From Clostridium sp. (GTDB taxonomy: Bacteria; Bacillota; Clostridia; Clostridiales; Clostridiaceae), in NCBI RefSeq assembly GCF_022482905.1, contig NZ_JAKVOI010000001.1, positions 1,861,958 through 1,925,957 of the forward strand: a stretch of 64,000 bases of DNA, in the 5' to 3' direction. Under the pieces are notes generated by a model that made no database searches, was not told the DNA's origin, and saw only the letters and a list, made by a program, of their open reading frames with translations. The position numbers and the translations under genes are program-made. Of this stretch, positions 47,741 to 55,786 are shown piece by piece (position 1 is the stretch's first letter; every line of letters starts with the position of its first letter).

Positions 47741-47945
47741 AAAAATAGACCTTTCCATGGGGCGAAAGGTCTATCGCGGTACCACCCAAATTTATAGCTT
47801 GAATATTTTAACGGCATCATTGCCGGCAGAATCCTACTAATTTTCAGACTGCAGTTTAAGGGCGAGTTTCAATACAGTATAAATGTGCTTTTTCACCATG
47901 AGCACTCTCTTTAAAAGTATATCCATATTTACTTATCCCTTGCAT
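47741..47945 (-). promoter_or_regulatory. T-box leader B (proximal), leucine-type
   Basis: On the minus strand: AGTA and the AGAGAG bulge of stem I, then GAAACTCG, in which CTC (47866-47864) occupies the specifier position before a purine; the T-box TGGTACCGCG (47784-47775); and a terminator ATAGACCTTT / AAAGGTCTAT with T6 (47774-47741). The base after TGG is U, matching a tRNA with A73, as in tRNA-Leu. CTC is the usual leucine specifier. Confidence 0.85.
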
Positions 47946-47976
47946 TACTTTTACAATATTAGGTTTTCATCAAAAT

Positions 47977-48203
47977 AAAAAAGCGGTATTGCTTCTCTTG
48001 GAGCGAGAAACAATACCGCGGTACCATCCAAATTTTTTTCTTTATAAAATAACGGATTCACCCGATACAGCCTACTTGTATTTCAACCGATAACTCAAGG
48101 ACGAGTTTTCAATATATGAGTATTGTGAATTTGCAGCAAACATCACTCTCTTTAAATATCATATATTTACTTGATTCCTGTCATAGTTCCTAAATTTAAT
48201 TTT
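47977..48203 (-). promoter_or_regulatory. T-box leader A (distal), leucine-type
   Basis: The same elements are arranged as in leader B: AGTA, AGAGAG, GAAAACTCG with specifier CTC (48105-48103), T-box TGGTACCGCG (48026-48017), and terminator GCGGTATTG / CAATACCGC with T6 (48019-47977). It is the first of two complete T-boxes on one transcript; both must read through before the MFS gene is expressed. Confidence 0.85.
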
Positions 48204-48209
48204 TTCTAA

Positions 48210-48238
48210 ATTATAGTACTAATTTTATGTATTGTCAA
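48210..48238 (-). promoter_or_regulatory. Promoter of the tandem T-box transcript
   Basis: TTGACA (48238-48233), 17 bp, TATAAT (48215-48210) on the minus strand, an exact sigma-A consensus. The -35 overlaps the stop codon of the upstream ABC gene. Confidence 0.8.
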
Positions 48239-49992
48239 GAATTTAGAACTGTCCAATCTGCTGCATGCATTCTAGCATCCCAAAGGTTCTTATAAGTACC
48301 CGATTTTTTAATCAATTGCTTATGTGTTCCATGTTCAGCAACTCTTCCATTCTCCATTACAAGAATCTGATCTGCATCTCGAATTGTAGAAAGTCTATGA
48401 GCAATGACAACCACCGTCTTATTTCTAACAAGCTCATTTATGGCTTTTTGTATCTGTTGTTCATTCTCTGGGTCCAGGCTGGAAGTCGCTTCATCCAGAA
48501 GTATTATTGGAGCATCTTTTAAAATAGCACGTGCAATGGATATTCTCTGTTTTTCACCGCCAGAAAGATTTCCGCCTCCTTCATCTACAACCGTGTCATA
48601 GCCATCATCCAGGTTCATTATGAATACATGACAACGAGCTTTCCTTGCTGCTTTTATTATGTCTTCTCTTGATACATTTGGATTTCCAAATTTAATGTTA
48701 TTTAAAATACTATCATGAAAAAGATAAACATTTTGAAATACCATTGTAATATTTTGAAGCAAACTATCACAAGTCATATTTTTCACATCAACTCCACCTA
48801 TTTTTACTGAGCCTGACTGAACATCCCAAAATCTTGCAATCATACGCATAATAGTTGTTTTCCCACAGCCTGATACTCCCACAATAGCAGTCATTGTGCG
48901 TTCAGGAATTTTAAAAGTTAAATCAGATAAAATATTGTTTTTGTCTTCATATGCAAAAGAAACATTTTCAAATTCAATATCATGTTTTAAAATAGGAATA
49001 TTACCTGCTCCTCTATCTATTTCAGGAAAATTTTTAACTTTTTCTACTCGCTTAAGAGATGCTTCCAACATATGCATCATGCTATATATACCGCCTATTG
49101 CTTCAATTGGAGCAAATATACTGAATGTTGCAATAACAATTATCAACATCTTCACAACAGACATTTGTCCATTTAATGATAAATAAGCTGCAGTAAATAT
49201 AATTACTCCGCATATAATTTTAAGAATACTCATAAATAAAATGTTAAATGGTACAAACTTTAATTCTATTTCACAAGATTTTTTATCATAAGTTTCATAA
49301 GCCTTTTTTGTACGATTAGTATGATTACTTCCTATATTAAATAATTTAAAAACTGATATGCCTTGAATAAACTCCAGTGTTGCAGAAACTGCTTCTGTCT
49401 CAGCAAATTTTTGTTTTGGAAAAAGTTGTATGGATTTTTTTTGCATTATATTTATAACTATTAATGATAATAAAAGACCTATTATAAATAATATCCCTAT
49501 TCTCAAATCAAAGATGCAAATAATAATACTCGTTGCTAATACATTTATAGTACAGTTTGAAATTTTATCCAATAGAAATGCTGCGTGTTTTTCTATATAC
49601 TGCAAATCAGTTGTAATTGTTGTTGTTATCTCCCCCAGATTGTTCTGATTAAAAAATCCCATAGGAAGTCTTCTAAGTTGATCCCCTATTTTTAGTCTTT
49701 CTTTTGCTACCATACTATATCCTGCTGTTCCCTGAAATCGATATGCAAAATATTTAAAAATAATTCTTCCAATCAGGCCACAAAATAATATGCCTATACT
49801 AAGCCATATAGTATTACTTGAAAGCTGTATATTTTCTCCTATAGCTTTTTCAATACCATCAAACAAATAAAATATTGCTAGAATAGGAAATGATTCAAAA
49901 ATTCCATCAACAGAGCAGAATAAAAAACTTACCTTGATTTTATTGGCATAATTCCCGGAAAGATCTAAAATTCTCTTTACTATTTTCCACAT
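48235..49992 (-). CDS. ABC exporter half-transporter, subunit B of pair 2
   Basis: A 585-residue half-transporter with six membrane spans then an ATPase: Walker A GVSGCGKTT, signature LSGGEKQR, Walker B PIILLDEATS and switch His VIAHRLST. It is paralogous to 36482-38209 (same RLPMGFFNQNNLGEITT / KIPMGYYTEGNMGKISS region, and similar MVFQ-YLF Q-loops). Its start lies 13 nt inside the partner gene, with GGGGG upstream. It forms the heterodimer with the next gene. Confidence 0.82.
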   Translation of the reverse strand: MWKIVKRILDLSGNYANKIKVSFLFCSVDGIFESFPILAIFYLFDGIEKAIGENIQLSSNTIWLSIGILFCGLIGRIIFKYFAYRFQGTAGYSMVAKERLKIGDQLRRLPMGFFNQNNLGEITTTITTDLQYIEKHAAFLLDKISNCTINVLATSIIICIFDLRIGILFIIGLLLSLIVINIMQKKSIQLFPKQKFAETEAVSATLEFIQGISVFKLFNIGSNHTNRTKKAYETYDKKSCEIELKFVPFNILFMSILKIICGVIIFTAAYLSLNGQMSVVKMLIIVIATFSIFAPIEAIGGIYSMMHMLEASLKRVEKVKNFPEIDRGAGNIPILKHDIEFENVSFAYEDKNNILSDLTFKIPERTMTAIVGVSGCGKTTIMRMIARFWDVQSGSVKIGGVDVKNMTCDSLLQNITMVFQNVYLFHDSILNNIKFGNPNVSREDIIKAARKARCHVFIMNLDDGYDTVVDEGGGNLSGGEKQRISIARAILKDAPIILLDEATSSLDPENEQQIQKAINELVRNKTVVVIAHRLSTIRDADQILVMENGRVAEHGTHKQLIKKSGTYKNLWDARMHAADWTVLNS

Positions 49993-51755
49993 ATTGTTTT
50001 TCCCCCTTCATTCATACTCCAGCTTCTTGCACCAATATGAGATTGCCACATTGAGTTGTAAAGTTCAGACTTCTTCAGCAATTCACCATGTGTACCTTGA
50101 GATACAATATTCCCATTTTCAAGAACTACTATATTATCTGAGTTAACAATGGTAGCTAATCTATGTGCAATGATAATCAAGGTTTTATTTTTTGTCAGAT
50201 TATCAATAGAATGCTGTATCTTATCTTCACTTTCTGCATCCACAAATGCTGTGGCTTCATCTAAAACAATAATCGGAGCATCTTTTAATATAGCCCTTGC
50301 AATAGCAATTCTCTGACGTTCTCCCCCCGATAAACGGTTTCCTGCATCACCAACTCTTGTATCATATCCCTCTGAAAATCGTGAAATAAATTCTGTGCAC
50401 TCAGCCTTTTCAGCAGCCTCTTCCACTTCTTTATCTGTAGCCTGAAAATTTCCTAATCTTATATTTTCACGAATTGATACATCAAATAAATAATTATCCT
50501 GAGATACAAAGCTAATGTTATCCATAAGCTGTTTAATTGGTATTGTATTAACATTTACACTACCTATTAATATGCTTCCCCCATTAACATCCCAAAATCT
50601 AGCGATTAGTTTTGCGATTGTAGATTTTCCTGAACCTGAAGGTCCAACTAATGCGGTGGTAGCATTAGGTTTCACTAAAAATGATATTGAATGAAGAACC
50701 TCTTTTTTTTCATAACCAAATGTAACATTTTGAAAAACAACTTCATTACTACATATGGAAGCCTCATTTAATGGTTGTTCTAATTCATTTTTTGATAAAA
50801 TATCATATACTTTATTTTCCATAAACATAATTGTTGGTAGATTATCAGTAAATTCTACTAATTTCATTAGTGGAGGTGCAATTCCTAAAGATAGTACCAT
50901 GCACATTATAAAATCCGAAATATTTATTACCCCATGTTGATAAAGTACTGAGCCTATAGGCAAAACAAAAGCTATGCTAGCTGGCATGATAACATTATAT
51001 CCACTCAAATAAGGCCAGCAGTGGGCAAACCACTTAGTCATTACATCTCGAAAATTATTTACTGCATATTTAAATTTTTCCATAGAAGATGCTGTTTGAT
51101 TGAAAGCTTTGACCACTTCCATACCATTAACATATTCAATAGTAGTTGAATTTAAAAGAGCACTGCCCGAATTATATTCTTTAAATACTTTCATTGCTCC
51201 TCCTTTCATCATCATGGCTATAATTAAGATCCCGATAAATATAGAAATTAAGCCAGCAATAGCCATACGATAATCTATTGTTAGCAAATAAACTATTACA
51301 ATAATTGGAGCTAGTGCATTAGAAATAATCTCTGGAATAGCATGAGCCAACGGATATTCTAATTTTTCCACATCATCCATAATAAGCTGCTTGTAATCTC
51401 CAGATATCTGACTTTGCAAATCTCCCATAGATATTCTTGATAATTTTTCTACTATAGCTATACGAATATTTTTAAGTATTTCATAGGTGGATTTATGAGA
51501 TAATGCGGTTGCTAAATTATAAAAAACGATTTTAAGCAGGTAACCAGCTGTTATTAAAACTGAACATAGCAAAATATCATGAATAGTTGCTGTGGAAAGT
51601 ATCATATCTGATAATATTTTAGCCGTCATAACATAAGGGAAAAATCCTGCTGCGACACTAAAAATAGATAAAATAGCAGACAAACTCATTTGTTTTTTAT
51701 ATCCATCTGCAAAAGAAATAATACCTGAAATAACATTATGTTTTTTATTTTGCAT
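49980..51755 (-). CDS. ABC exporter half-transporter, subunit A of pair 2
   Basis: A 591-residue half-transporter with six spans, Walker A GPSGSGKST, signature LSGGERQR, Walker B PIIVLDEATA and switch His IAHRLAT. It has a strong GAGGAGG ribosome-binding site. A divergent TetR gene with shared operator repeats lies upstream, so expression is likely released by a small ligand, in contrast to the iron-type promoter of pair 1. The transported compound is not known; export of a toxic compound or siderophore traffic are both possible. Confidence 0.82.
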   Translation of the reverse strand: MQNKKHNVISGIISFADGYKKQMSLSAILSIFSVAAGFFPYVMTAKILSDMILSTATIHDILLCSVLITAGYLLKIVFYNLATALSHKSTYEILKNIRIAIVEKLSRISMGDLQSQISGDYKQLIMDDVEKLEYPLAHAIPEIISNALAPIIVIVYLLTIDYRMAIAGLISIFIGILIIAMMMKGGAMKVFKEYNSGSALLNSTTIEYVNGMEVVKAFNQTASSMEKFKYAVNNFRDVMTKWFAHCWPYLSGYNVIMPASIAFVLPIGSVLYQHGVINISDFIMCMVLSLGIAPPLMKLVEFTDNLPTIMFMENKVYDILSKNELEQPLNEASICSNEVVFQNVTFGYEKKEVLHSISFLVKPNATTALVGPSGSGKSTIAKLIARFWDVNGGSILIGSVNVNTIPIKQLMDNISFVSQDNYLFDVSIRENIRLGNFQATDKEVEEAAEKAECTEFISRFSEGYDTRVGDAGNRLSGGERQRIAIARAILKDAPIIVLDEATAFVDAESEDKIQHSIDNLTKNKTLIIIAHRLATIVNSDNIVVLENGNIVSQGTHGELLKKSELYNSMWQSHIGARSWSMNEGGKTICGK

Positions 51756-51773
51756 AATATAATCCTCCTCTGT

Positions 51774-51886
51774 TAAATGACTATTTTTATATATTTAGTC
51801 ATTTAATGATTTTAGGTTAGCATTATATAACCTGGCTGTCAAGTGTTTGACAAGATAAAAATTGTATGATATTTTATAAATGACTA
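51774..51886. promoter_or_regulatory. TetR operators in the divergent promoter region
   Basis: TAAATGACTA at 51774-51783 faces TAGTCATTTA at 51796-51805 (a 10-bp inverted repeat, 12-bp spacer). A third, direct copy TAAATGACTA is at 51877-51886, next to the TetR ribosome-binding site. A TTGTCA / TTATAT promoter for the ABC pair lies between them on the minus strand. Confidence 0.75.
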
Positions 51887-51927
51887 AAACCAACTATTAA
51901 TTCATATAAAAAGGAATGAGGAAAATT

Positions 51928-52509
51928 ATGCCTCAAATATTTGATGAGGAAAAAAGAGCAGCTTTAAGGAAGCAGATGCTTGAAAATGGATTTGAACTAA
52001 TAAAGCGATATGGATATAAAAAAACCTCTGTTGAAGACATAACAAAAATGTCTGGAATTTCCAAAGGAACATTTTACAATTTTTTTACTACAAAAGAAGA
52101 ATTTGTACATGAAATCATTGTGCATAAGAGAGATTGTGTTAAAAATGAATTTCAGAAATTGCTGGATAAAGAAGGGTATTTGGATAGAATATCCTTCAAG
52201 AAATATTTAAAAAAAATCGTTTTTAATGATAATAACCTATTTACATATTTGAATGAAGACGAAATTGCAATCTTAAATACTCGTTGGCCAAAAGAATATT
52301 TTATTAATGATACCAACGATGAGAAAACAAGTACTTGGATTTTAAGTCATATAACTGGACTTTCTCCAAAATGTGATTGGAGAATTTTTGCTAATTACAT
52401 GAAAGCAATTGCTATTTTTCAAGCTAACAGCCAAAAATTTATTCAAGAAGCTTATATTGAAACTCTAAATTGTCTAATTGAAAATGTATTAGACTATGTT
52501 TTTAAATAA
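51928..52509 (+). CDS. TetR/AcrR family regulator
   Basis: A 193-residue regulator. The N-terminal helix-turn-helix reads YGYKKTSVEDITKMSGISKG followed by TFYNFFTTKEEFVHEII, a standard TetR pattern. The C-terminal ligand domain is not assignable to a subgroup. I chose ATG 51928 (GAGG upstream) over 51916, whose ribosome-binding site is too close. It is transcribed away from ABC pair 2 and most likely represses that pair and itself through the TAAATGACTA repeats. Confidence 0.88.
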   Translation: MPQIFDEEKRAALRKQMLENGFELIKRYGYKKTSVEDITKMSGISKGTFYNFFTTKEEFVHEIIVHKRDCVKNEFQKLLDKEGYLDRISFKKYLKKIVFNDNNLFTYLNEDEIAILNTRWPKEYFINDTNDEKTSTWILSHITGLSPKCDWRIFANYMKAIAIFQANSQKFIQEAYIETLNCLIENVLDYVFK

Positions 52510-52598
52510 ATAATTAGTTCCATCTTCATTTTGAATAAAATTAGCATGGCAGAATAATCAAAAAGTATGTAAAATTTTTTCAGGCTCGGCTCAAAATT

Positions 52599-52823
52599 CA
52601 CCTATTAATTTCCAAATCCTTAAATTTATACCATTCTTTTTCTACATTAAATCTTATGACTGCATCCTTAAATCTCCTAAAAGCTCCCTTTCCATTTAAT
52701 GCATTCAATAGCTTATTGGATATTTTATCATTATCTATTGATTATCTTATCTGCAATTCCTATGTTTCCACTTATTATGGAAGTAAATGTCAAAGATATT
52801 ATATCCTGCTTTGTAAGTTCCAT
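52599..52823 (-). pseudogene. UPF0158-family remnant
   Basis: One frame reads MELTKQDIISLTFTSIISGN and stops. A shifted frame then reads LNALNGKGAFRRFKDAVIRF followed by NVEKEWYKFKDLEINR and stops. The GAFRRFKD...W pattern is that of UPF0158 proteins, whose last ~15 residues are missing here. A decayed fragment without a complete frame. The rest of the 52510-52925 gap is AT-rich. Confidence 0.5.
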
Positions 52824-52925
52824 ACCTGTTCATTGATTTCCATTCTATACTAAAATATAAAAACAAATACTATTATAACAGTCAATTAACTGGCTATAAT
52901 GTTGTAATAGAGGGAGGAATTATTG

Positions 52926-53852
52926 ATGTTAAAAAAAGTAAAAGGAACCGATTTATTTTACCAATATTATTCACAATGGATTACAGTATACAAAGATGGT
53001 GCTATAAGAAAAGTAACCATGGATAAGTATCTTATGACGAAAAAGTGGCTCAAAAAACTTATTCCAAATCTTATAATTTCCGATTTGAATCGTATAACTT
53101 ACCAGCAATTACTTAATGACTATGCTGCGTGGCATGAACGTCAGACAACAATGGATTTTCATCATCAATTAAAAGCCGCAATTTTGGATGCGGTGGATGA
53201 AGGTCTAATTGATAGAGATCCTACGCGAAAAGCAATAATCAAAGGGAAACCTCCAAAAGATAAAAAAACAAAATATCTTAATCAATTTGAGCTGCATACT
53301 CTATTAAGCAATCTTGATTTAAAGTCTGAAGTAAACTGGGATTGGTTTATACTATTAGTTGCAAAAACCGGGATGCGATTTTCGGAAGCATTGGCGCTTA
53401 CTCCTAAAGATTTTGATTTTTCACATCAGATTCTTTCAATTAGTAAAACATGGAATTATAAAGGAAACGGCGGCTTTCTTCCGACAAAAAATCAATCCTC
53501 TGTACGCAAAGTAGCAATAGACTGGCAAACAGTAATTCAGTTTTCTGAGTTACTAAAGGGATTGCCGGAAGATAAACCTATATTTACAGAAAACAAAGTA
53601 TATAATTCAACTGTTAATGATATATTAACAAGACACTGTAAGAATGCAAAGATTCCAGTAATTTCAATTCACGGATTACGGCACACCCATGCCTCTCTTT
53701 TGTTATTTGCCGGTGTGTCAATTGCAAGTGTTGCCAGAAGGTTAGGGCATGCTAGTATGACAACAACCCAAAAAACCTATTTACATATCATTCAGGAACT
53801 TGAAAATAAAGACGTAGATTTGGTTATGCGTTCATTGTCAGGGTTAAGTTAA
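52926..53852 (+). CDS. Tyrosine recombinase (site-specific integrase)
   Basis: A 308-residue phage-integrase-family recombinase. The catalytic residues are Arg in TGMRFSEALAL, His-x-x-Arg in HGLRHTHAS, the late His in LGHASMTTT and the nucleophile Tyr in KTYLHI. ATG 52926 follows GGGAGG. Its stop overlaps the stop of a promoterless hsdS half-gene on the other strand by 4 bp. Integrases of this size next to type I R-M specificity genes are known to swap target-recognition domains (for example the CreX/PsrA-type systems of streptococci), so this one probably recombines the hsdS genes here. Confidence 0.85.
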   Translation: MLKKVKGTDLFYQYYSQWITVYKDGAIRKVTMDKYLMTKKWLKKLIPNLIISDLNRITYQQLLNDYAAWHERQTTMDFHHQLKAAILDAVDEGLIDRDPTRKAIIKGKPPKDKKTKYLNQFELHTLLSNLDLKSEVNWDWFILLVAKTGMRFSEALALTPKDFDFSHQILSISKTWNYKGNGGFLPTKNQSSVRKVAIDWQTVIQFSELLKGLPEDKPIFTENKVYNSTVNDILTRHCKNAKIPVISIHGLRHTHASLLLFAGVSIASVARRLGHASMTTTQKTYLHIIQELENKDVDLVMRSLSGLS

Positions 53853-54397
53853 CTGGAAATCATTATCAGAAATGACTCACGCTGATGAAGGGTGATAAGA
53901 TCGTCAAGATCAATAAAAAATGTGCCTATCTTCTTCTGTTCTTCATAACTTGGTAACACTACTTTAATAGTATAAAATTCAGAATGGTTCAAATCTGGTA
54001 TTGTAGACGTTCCCGCTCTAGATAAAATTTCTTTTTGTATACAGACTGTATTTAAAAGATAATACAAAAACATTTTGTCATACTTTGAATGATTGAAATC
54101 AATCTTAAAAAAGTTATTATGATAGGCACCACTCACATTTGTAACTATTTTCCCAGTATTTCCCGTTCTAGTCATTAATATATCATCTTTTGTTGCTAAT
54201 ACATTTTTAGGTGGATTTTTAATGTAATATTTTTTATTGCTTTTAGGATTTAGAAATTCATTTGTAATGTAAAAGTATTTACTACCATCTATATTTTCTG
54301 TATATCTTTTACTTATTGCAATCTGTAGCCCTTGTGATAATTTTGTAAAATCTTCAAACTTACGCTGTTCCCAAGCAAGTGTTGGAAAGTAAATGTA
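53849..54397 (-). pseudogene. Silent hsdS half-gene (one target-recognition domain, no start)
   Basis: The minus-strand frame is open from after TGA 54400-54398 to 53849: FPTLAWEQRKFEDFTKLSQG at one end, a complete target-recognition domain, then PSYEEQKKIGTFFIDLDDLI and TLHQRE. Both ends coincide with conserved regions of the active hsdS (DPWEQRKLGE and DQLITLHQRKL). There is no start codon or ribosome-binding site, so it is untranslated as it stands. It looks like a storage cassette. The 21-bp stretch at 53879-53899 is identical to 58077-58097 in the active gene. Confidence 0.7.
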
Positions 54398-54410
54398 TCA
54401 GCTCCAAATT

Positions 54411-54448
54411 CAATTTTAAACTGATCGAATTCGACCAGTTTAAAATTG
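54411..54448. repeat. 38-bp imperfect palindrome beside the silent hsdS cassette
   Basis: CAATTTTAAACTG and CAGTTTAAAATTG arms meet at TCGAATTCGA with a single mismatched pair. It is too long for a simple restriction-type palindrome and has no T-run to be a terminator. It could be a recombination or binding site. Confidence 0.6.
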
Positions 54449-54567
54449 GGTATAATCATACTTCTAAATTCGTTTATCCGTTTAACTGTCTCGATAAGCA
54501 CTGTGGAATTCATAGTATCGCCATTTTCTCAAACATAATAATAAACATCTACTATAAAAGTAAGTAC

Positions 54568-54850
54568 CTATTTATGATTCAGTTCCTTAAAAGCTTCTAT
54601 ATTTTCTTCAATAATTTTATCTGCAATCCTATCAAGGGTCTGTTCTTCAGATACAGCTTCTTTAGTGAATTCTTCGAAGTCCAAAACCACATAAATTGGA
54701 GTTTCTTCTTCAAAAGTGTGAACATAACGTGATAACGTGGAATATTCAAGTTAAACTCATTTTACCCGATTTCCTCAATTGATGTCACATGGGCATTATT
54801 TAACGTCATATTGTTATATAGAACAAACTGTCCTAAAAATCTTTTATATA
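54568..54850 (-). pseudogene. hsdM remnant with a large internal deletion
   Basis: Reading on the minus strand, YNNMTLNNA (residues 280-288 of the intact HsdM) is joined directly to HVTSIEEIG, a stop, then NEFNLNIPRY (the C-terminal part, about residues 460-480). About 170 codons are missing and a stop is present. The tail then diverges into VVLDFEEFTKEAVSEEQTL, unrelated to the intact HsdM. It shows that a second hsd locus once lay here. Confidence 0.75.
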
Positions 54851-54875
54851 ATAAGTTTCACTTATAACTTCATTT

Positions 54876-55211
54876 TTAGCCTTCTACGAAGATTCTAATA
54901 ACCCTATCTGTTACCTCTTTTATTTTTTCTTCATTCAAATGCCCAATTTTATACAAAACTATATCCCTGTCAGCCGTAAATATCTTATTAGGTCTGATAT
55001 TACTATTTTTTATCAATGATCCCTCTTCAAAGTCACTATTCTTCAATTTTATTGAATATGAATCAAATACATTTTGACTTGTTATTTGGGAAAGAATTAA
55101 ATCATATCCTTCTAGATCAGCTAATACTAAGGCCGGTCTCTTCTTCGATTGCGATAAATCTGAAAAGGGGAAAGGTACAACGACTACGTCACCCTTTATA
55201 AGTCTTTCCAT
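54876..55211 (-). CDS. PemK/MazF family toxin
   Basis: A 111-residue protein with the PemK-type start KGDVVVVPFPFSDLSQSKKRPALVLA and the LSQITSQN strand. The Arg in KKRPALV and the conserved Thr/Ser of QITS match the active site of MazF-fold mRNA endonucleases. The gene overlaps its DUF2281 partner by 16 nt, the normal layout of a type II toxin-antitoxin pair. It lies between two decayed hsd segments and may stabilise the island. Confidence 0.85.
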   Translation of the reverse strand: MERLIKGDVVVVPFPFSDLSQSKKRPALVLADLEGYDLILSQITSQNVFDSYSIKLKNSDFEEGSLIKNSNIRPNKIFTADRDIVLYKIGHLNEEKIKEVTDRVIRIFVEG

Positions 55212-55402
55212 GCTTTATCCTCCTCAGGTTTAAGCCAATCTTTTGCTAGATTCTCTTCACTTGCTAATGTTATATCATCTATCTTTAAGTTGCTTTTTCT
55301 ATTTTTTTTAAATTCTATATAATCTATATAATCAGCTACTTCCTGCAATAAGTAAGGTGGTAATGTTTCAATTTTTTTTACTAAGACATCCTTATTAATC
55401 AT
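55196..55402 (-). CDS. DUF2281-type antitoxin
   Basis: A 68-residue protein with the N-terminal pattern VLVKKIETLPPYLLQEVADYIDYIEFKKNR typical of DUF2281 antitoxins, and an acidic C-terminal tail that would wrap the toxin. ATG 55402 has GGAAGGTG upstream; an earlier GTG lies inside that site. First gene of the pair. Confidence 0.8.
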   Translation of the reverse strand: MINKDVLVKKIETLPPYLLQEVADYIDYIEFKKNRKSNLKIDDITLASEENLAKDWLKPEEDKAWKDL

Positions 55403-55489
55403 ATAAATCACCTTCCTGTATATTCTTTATTTTACTATTATTATACCATATTAACTAAAATATCATTGTCTAACTTCGTTGGTTTCATA

Positions 55490-55786
55490 TTACAATGCCG
55501 TACCTTTTTTCGGAATATAGAAAAAATCCTGATATTCCCTTTCTATCTTTAATAACTCTATTTTTCTGTCTATGTCGCCTGCATATCCCGTAAGGAACTT
55601 ACCACCACTCACCAATGTTATTTTTCCAAGTGGTGAATTATATCTTTCTATATAATTTCATATTCTACACCTCGTCCATTTTCCCGTTTTTATTGTTCCA
55701 ACGGGAAAAAGTTTGAAATCCGTATTCTTTTCAGTTACTTTATCTGAAATTGCACCTAACTTACACTGTTCCCAGCACCAGCAAAT
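55490..55786 (-). pseudogene. Mosaic of hsdS and alkyltransferase-like fragments after hsdM
   Basis: Directly after the hsdM stop and in the same frame comes WEQCKLGAISDKVTEKNTDF and KLFPVGTIKTGKWTRC to a TGA at 55658, a fragment that repeats the start of the second recognition domain of the active hsdS. The next frame reads NYIERYNSPLGKITLVSGGK then FLTG, like the start of O6-alkylguanine-DNA methyltransferases, and ends at 55490 in unrelated sequence. Neither part is complete. Confidence 0.55.

Noticed and set aside
54313-54513. 66-codon minus-strand ORF overlapping the silent hsdS cassette
   Set aside because: It reads the 38-bp palindrome and the hsdS conserved region in the wrong frame; the hsdS frame explains the sequence better.
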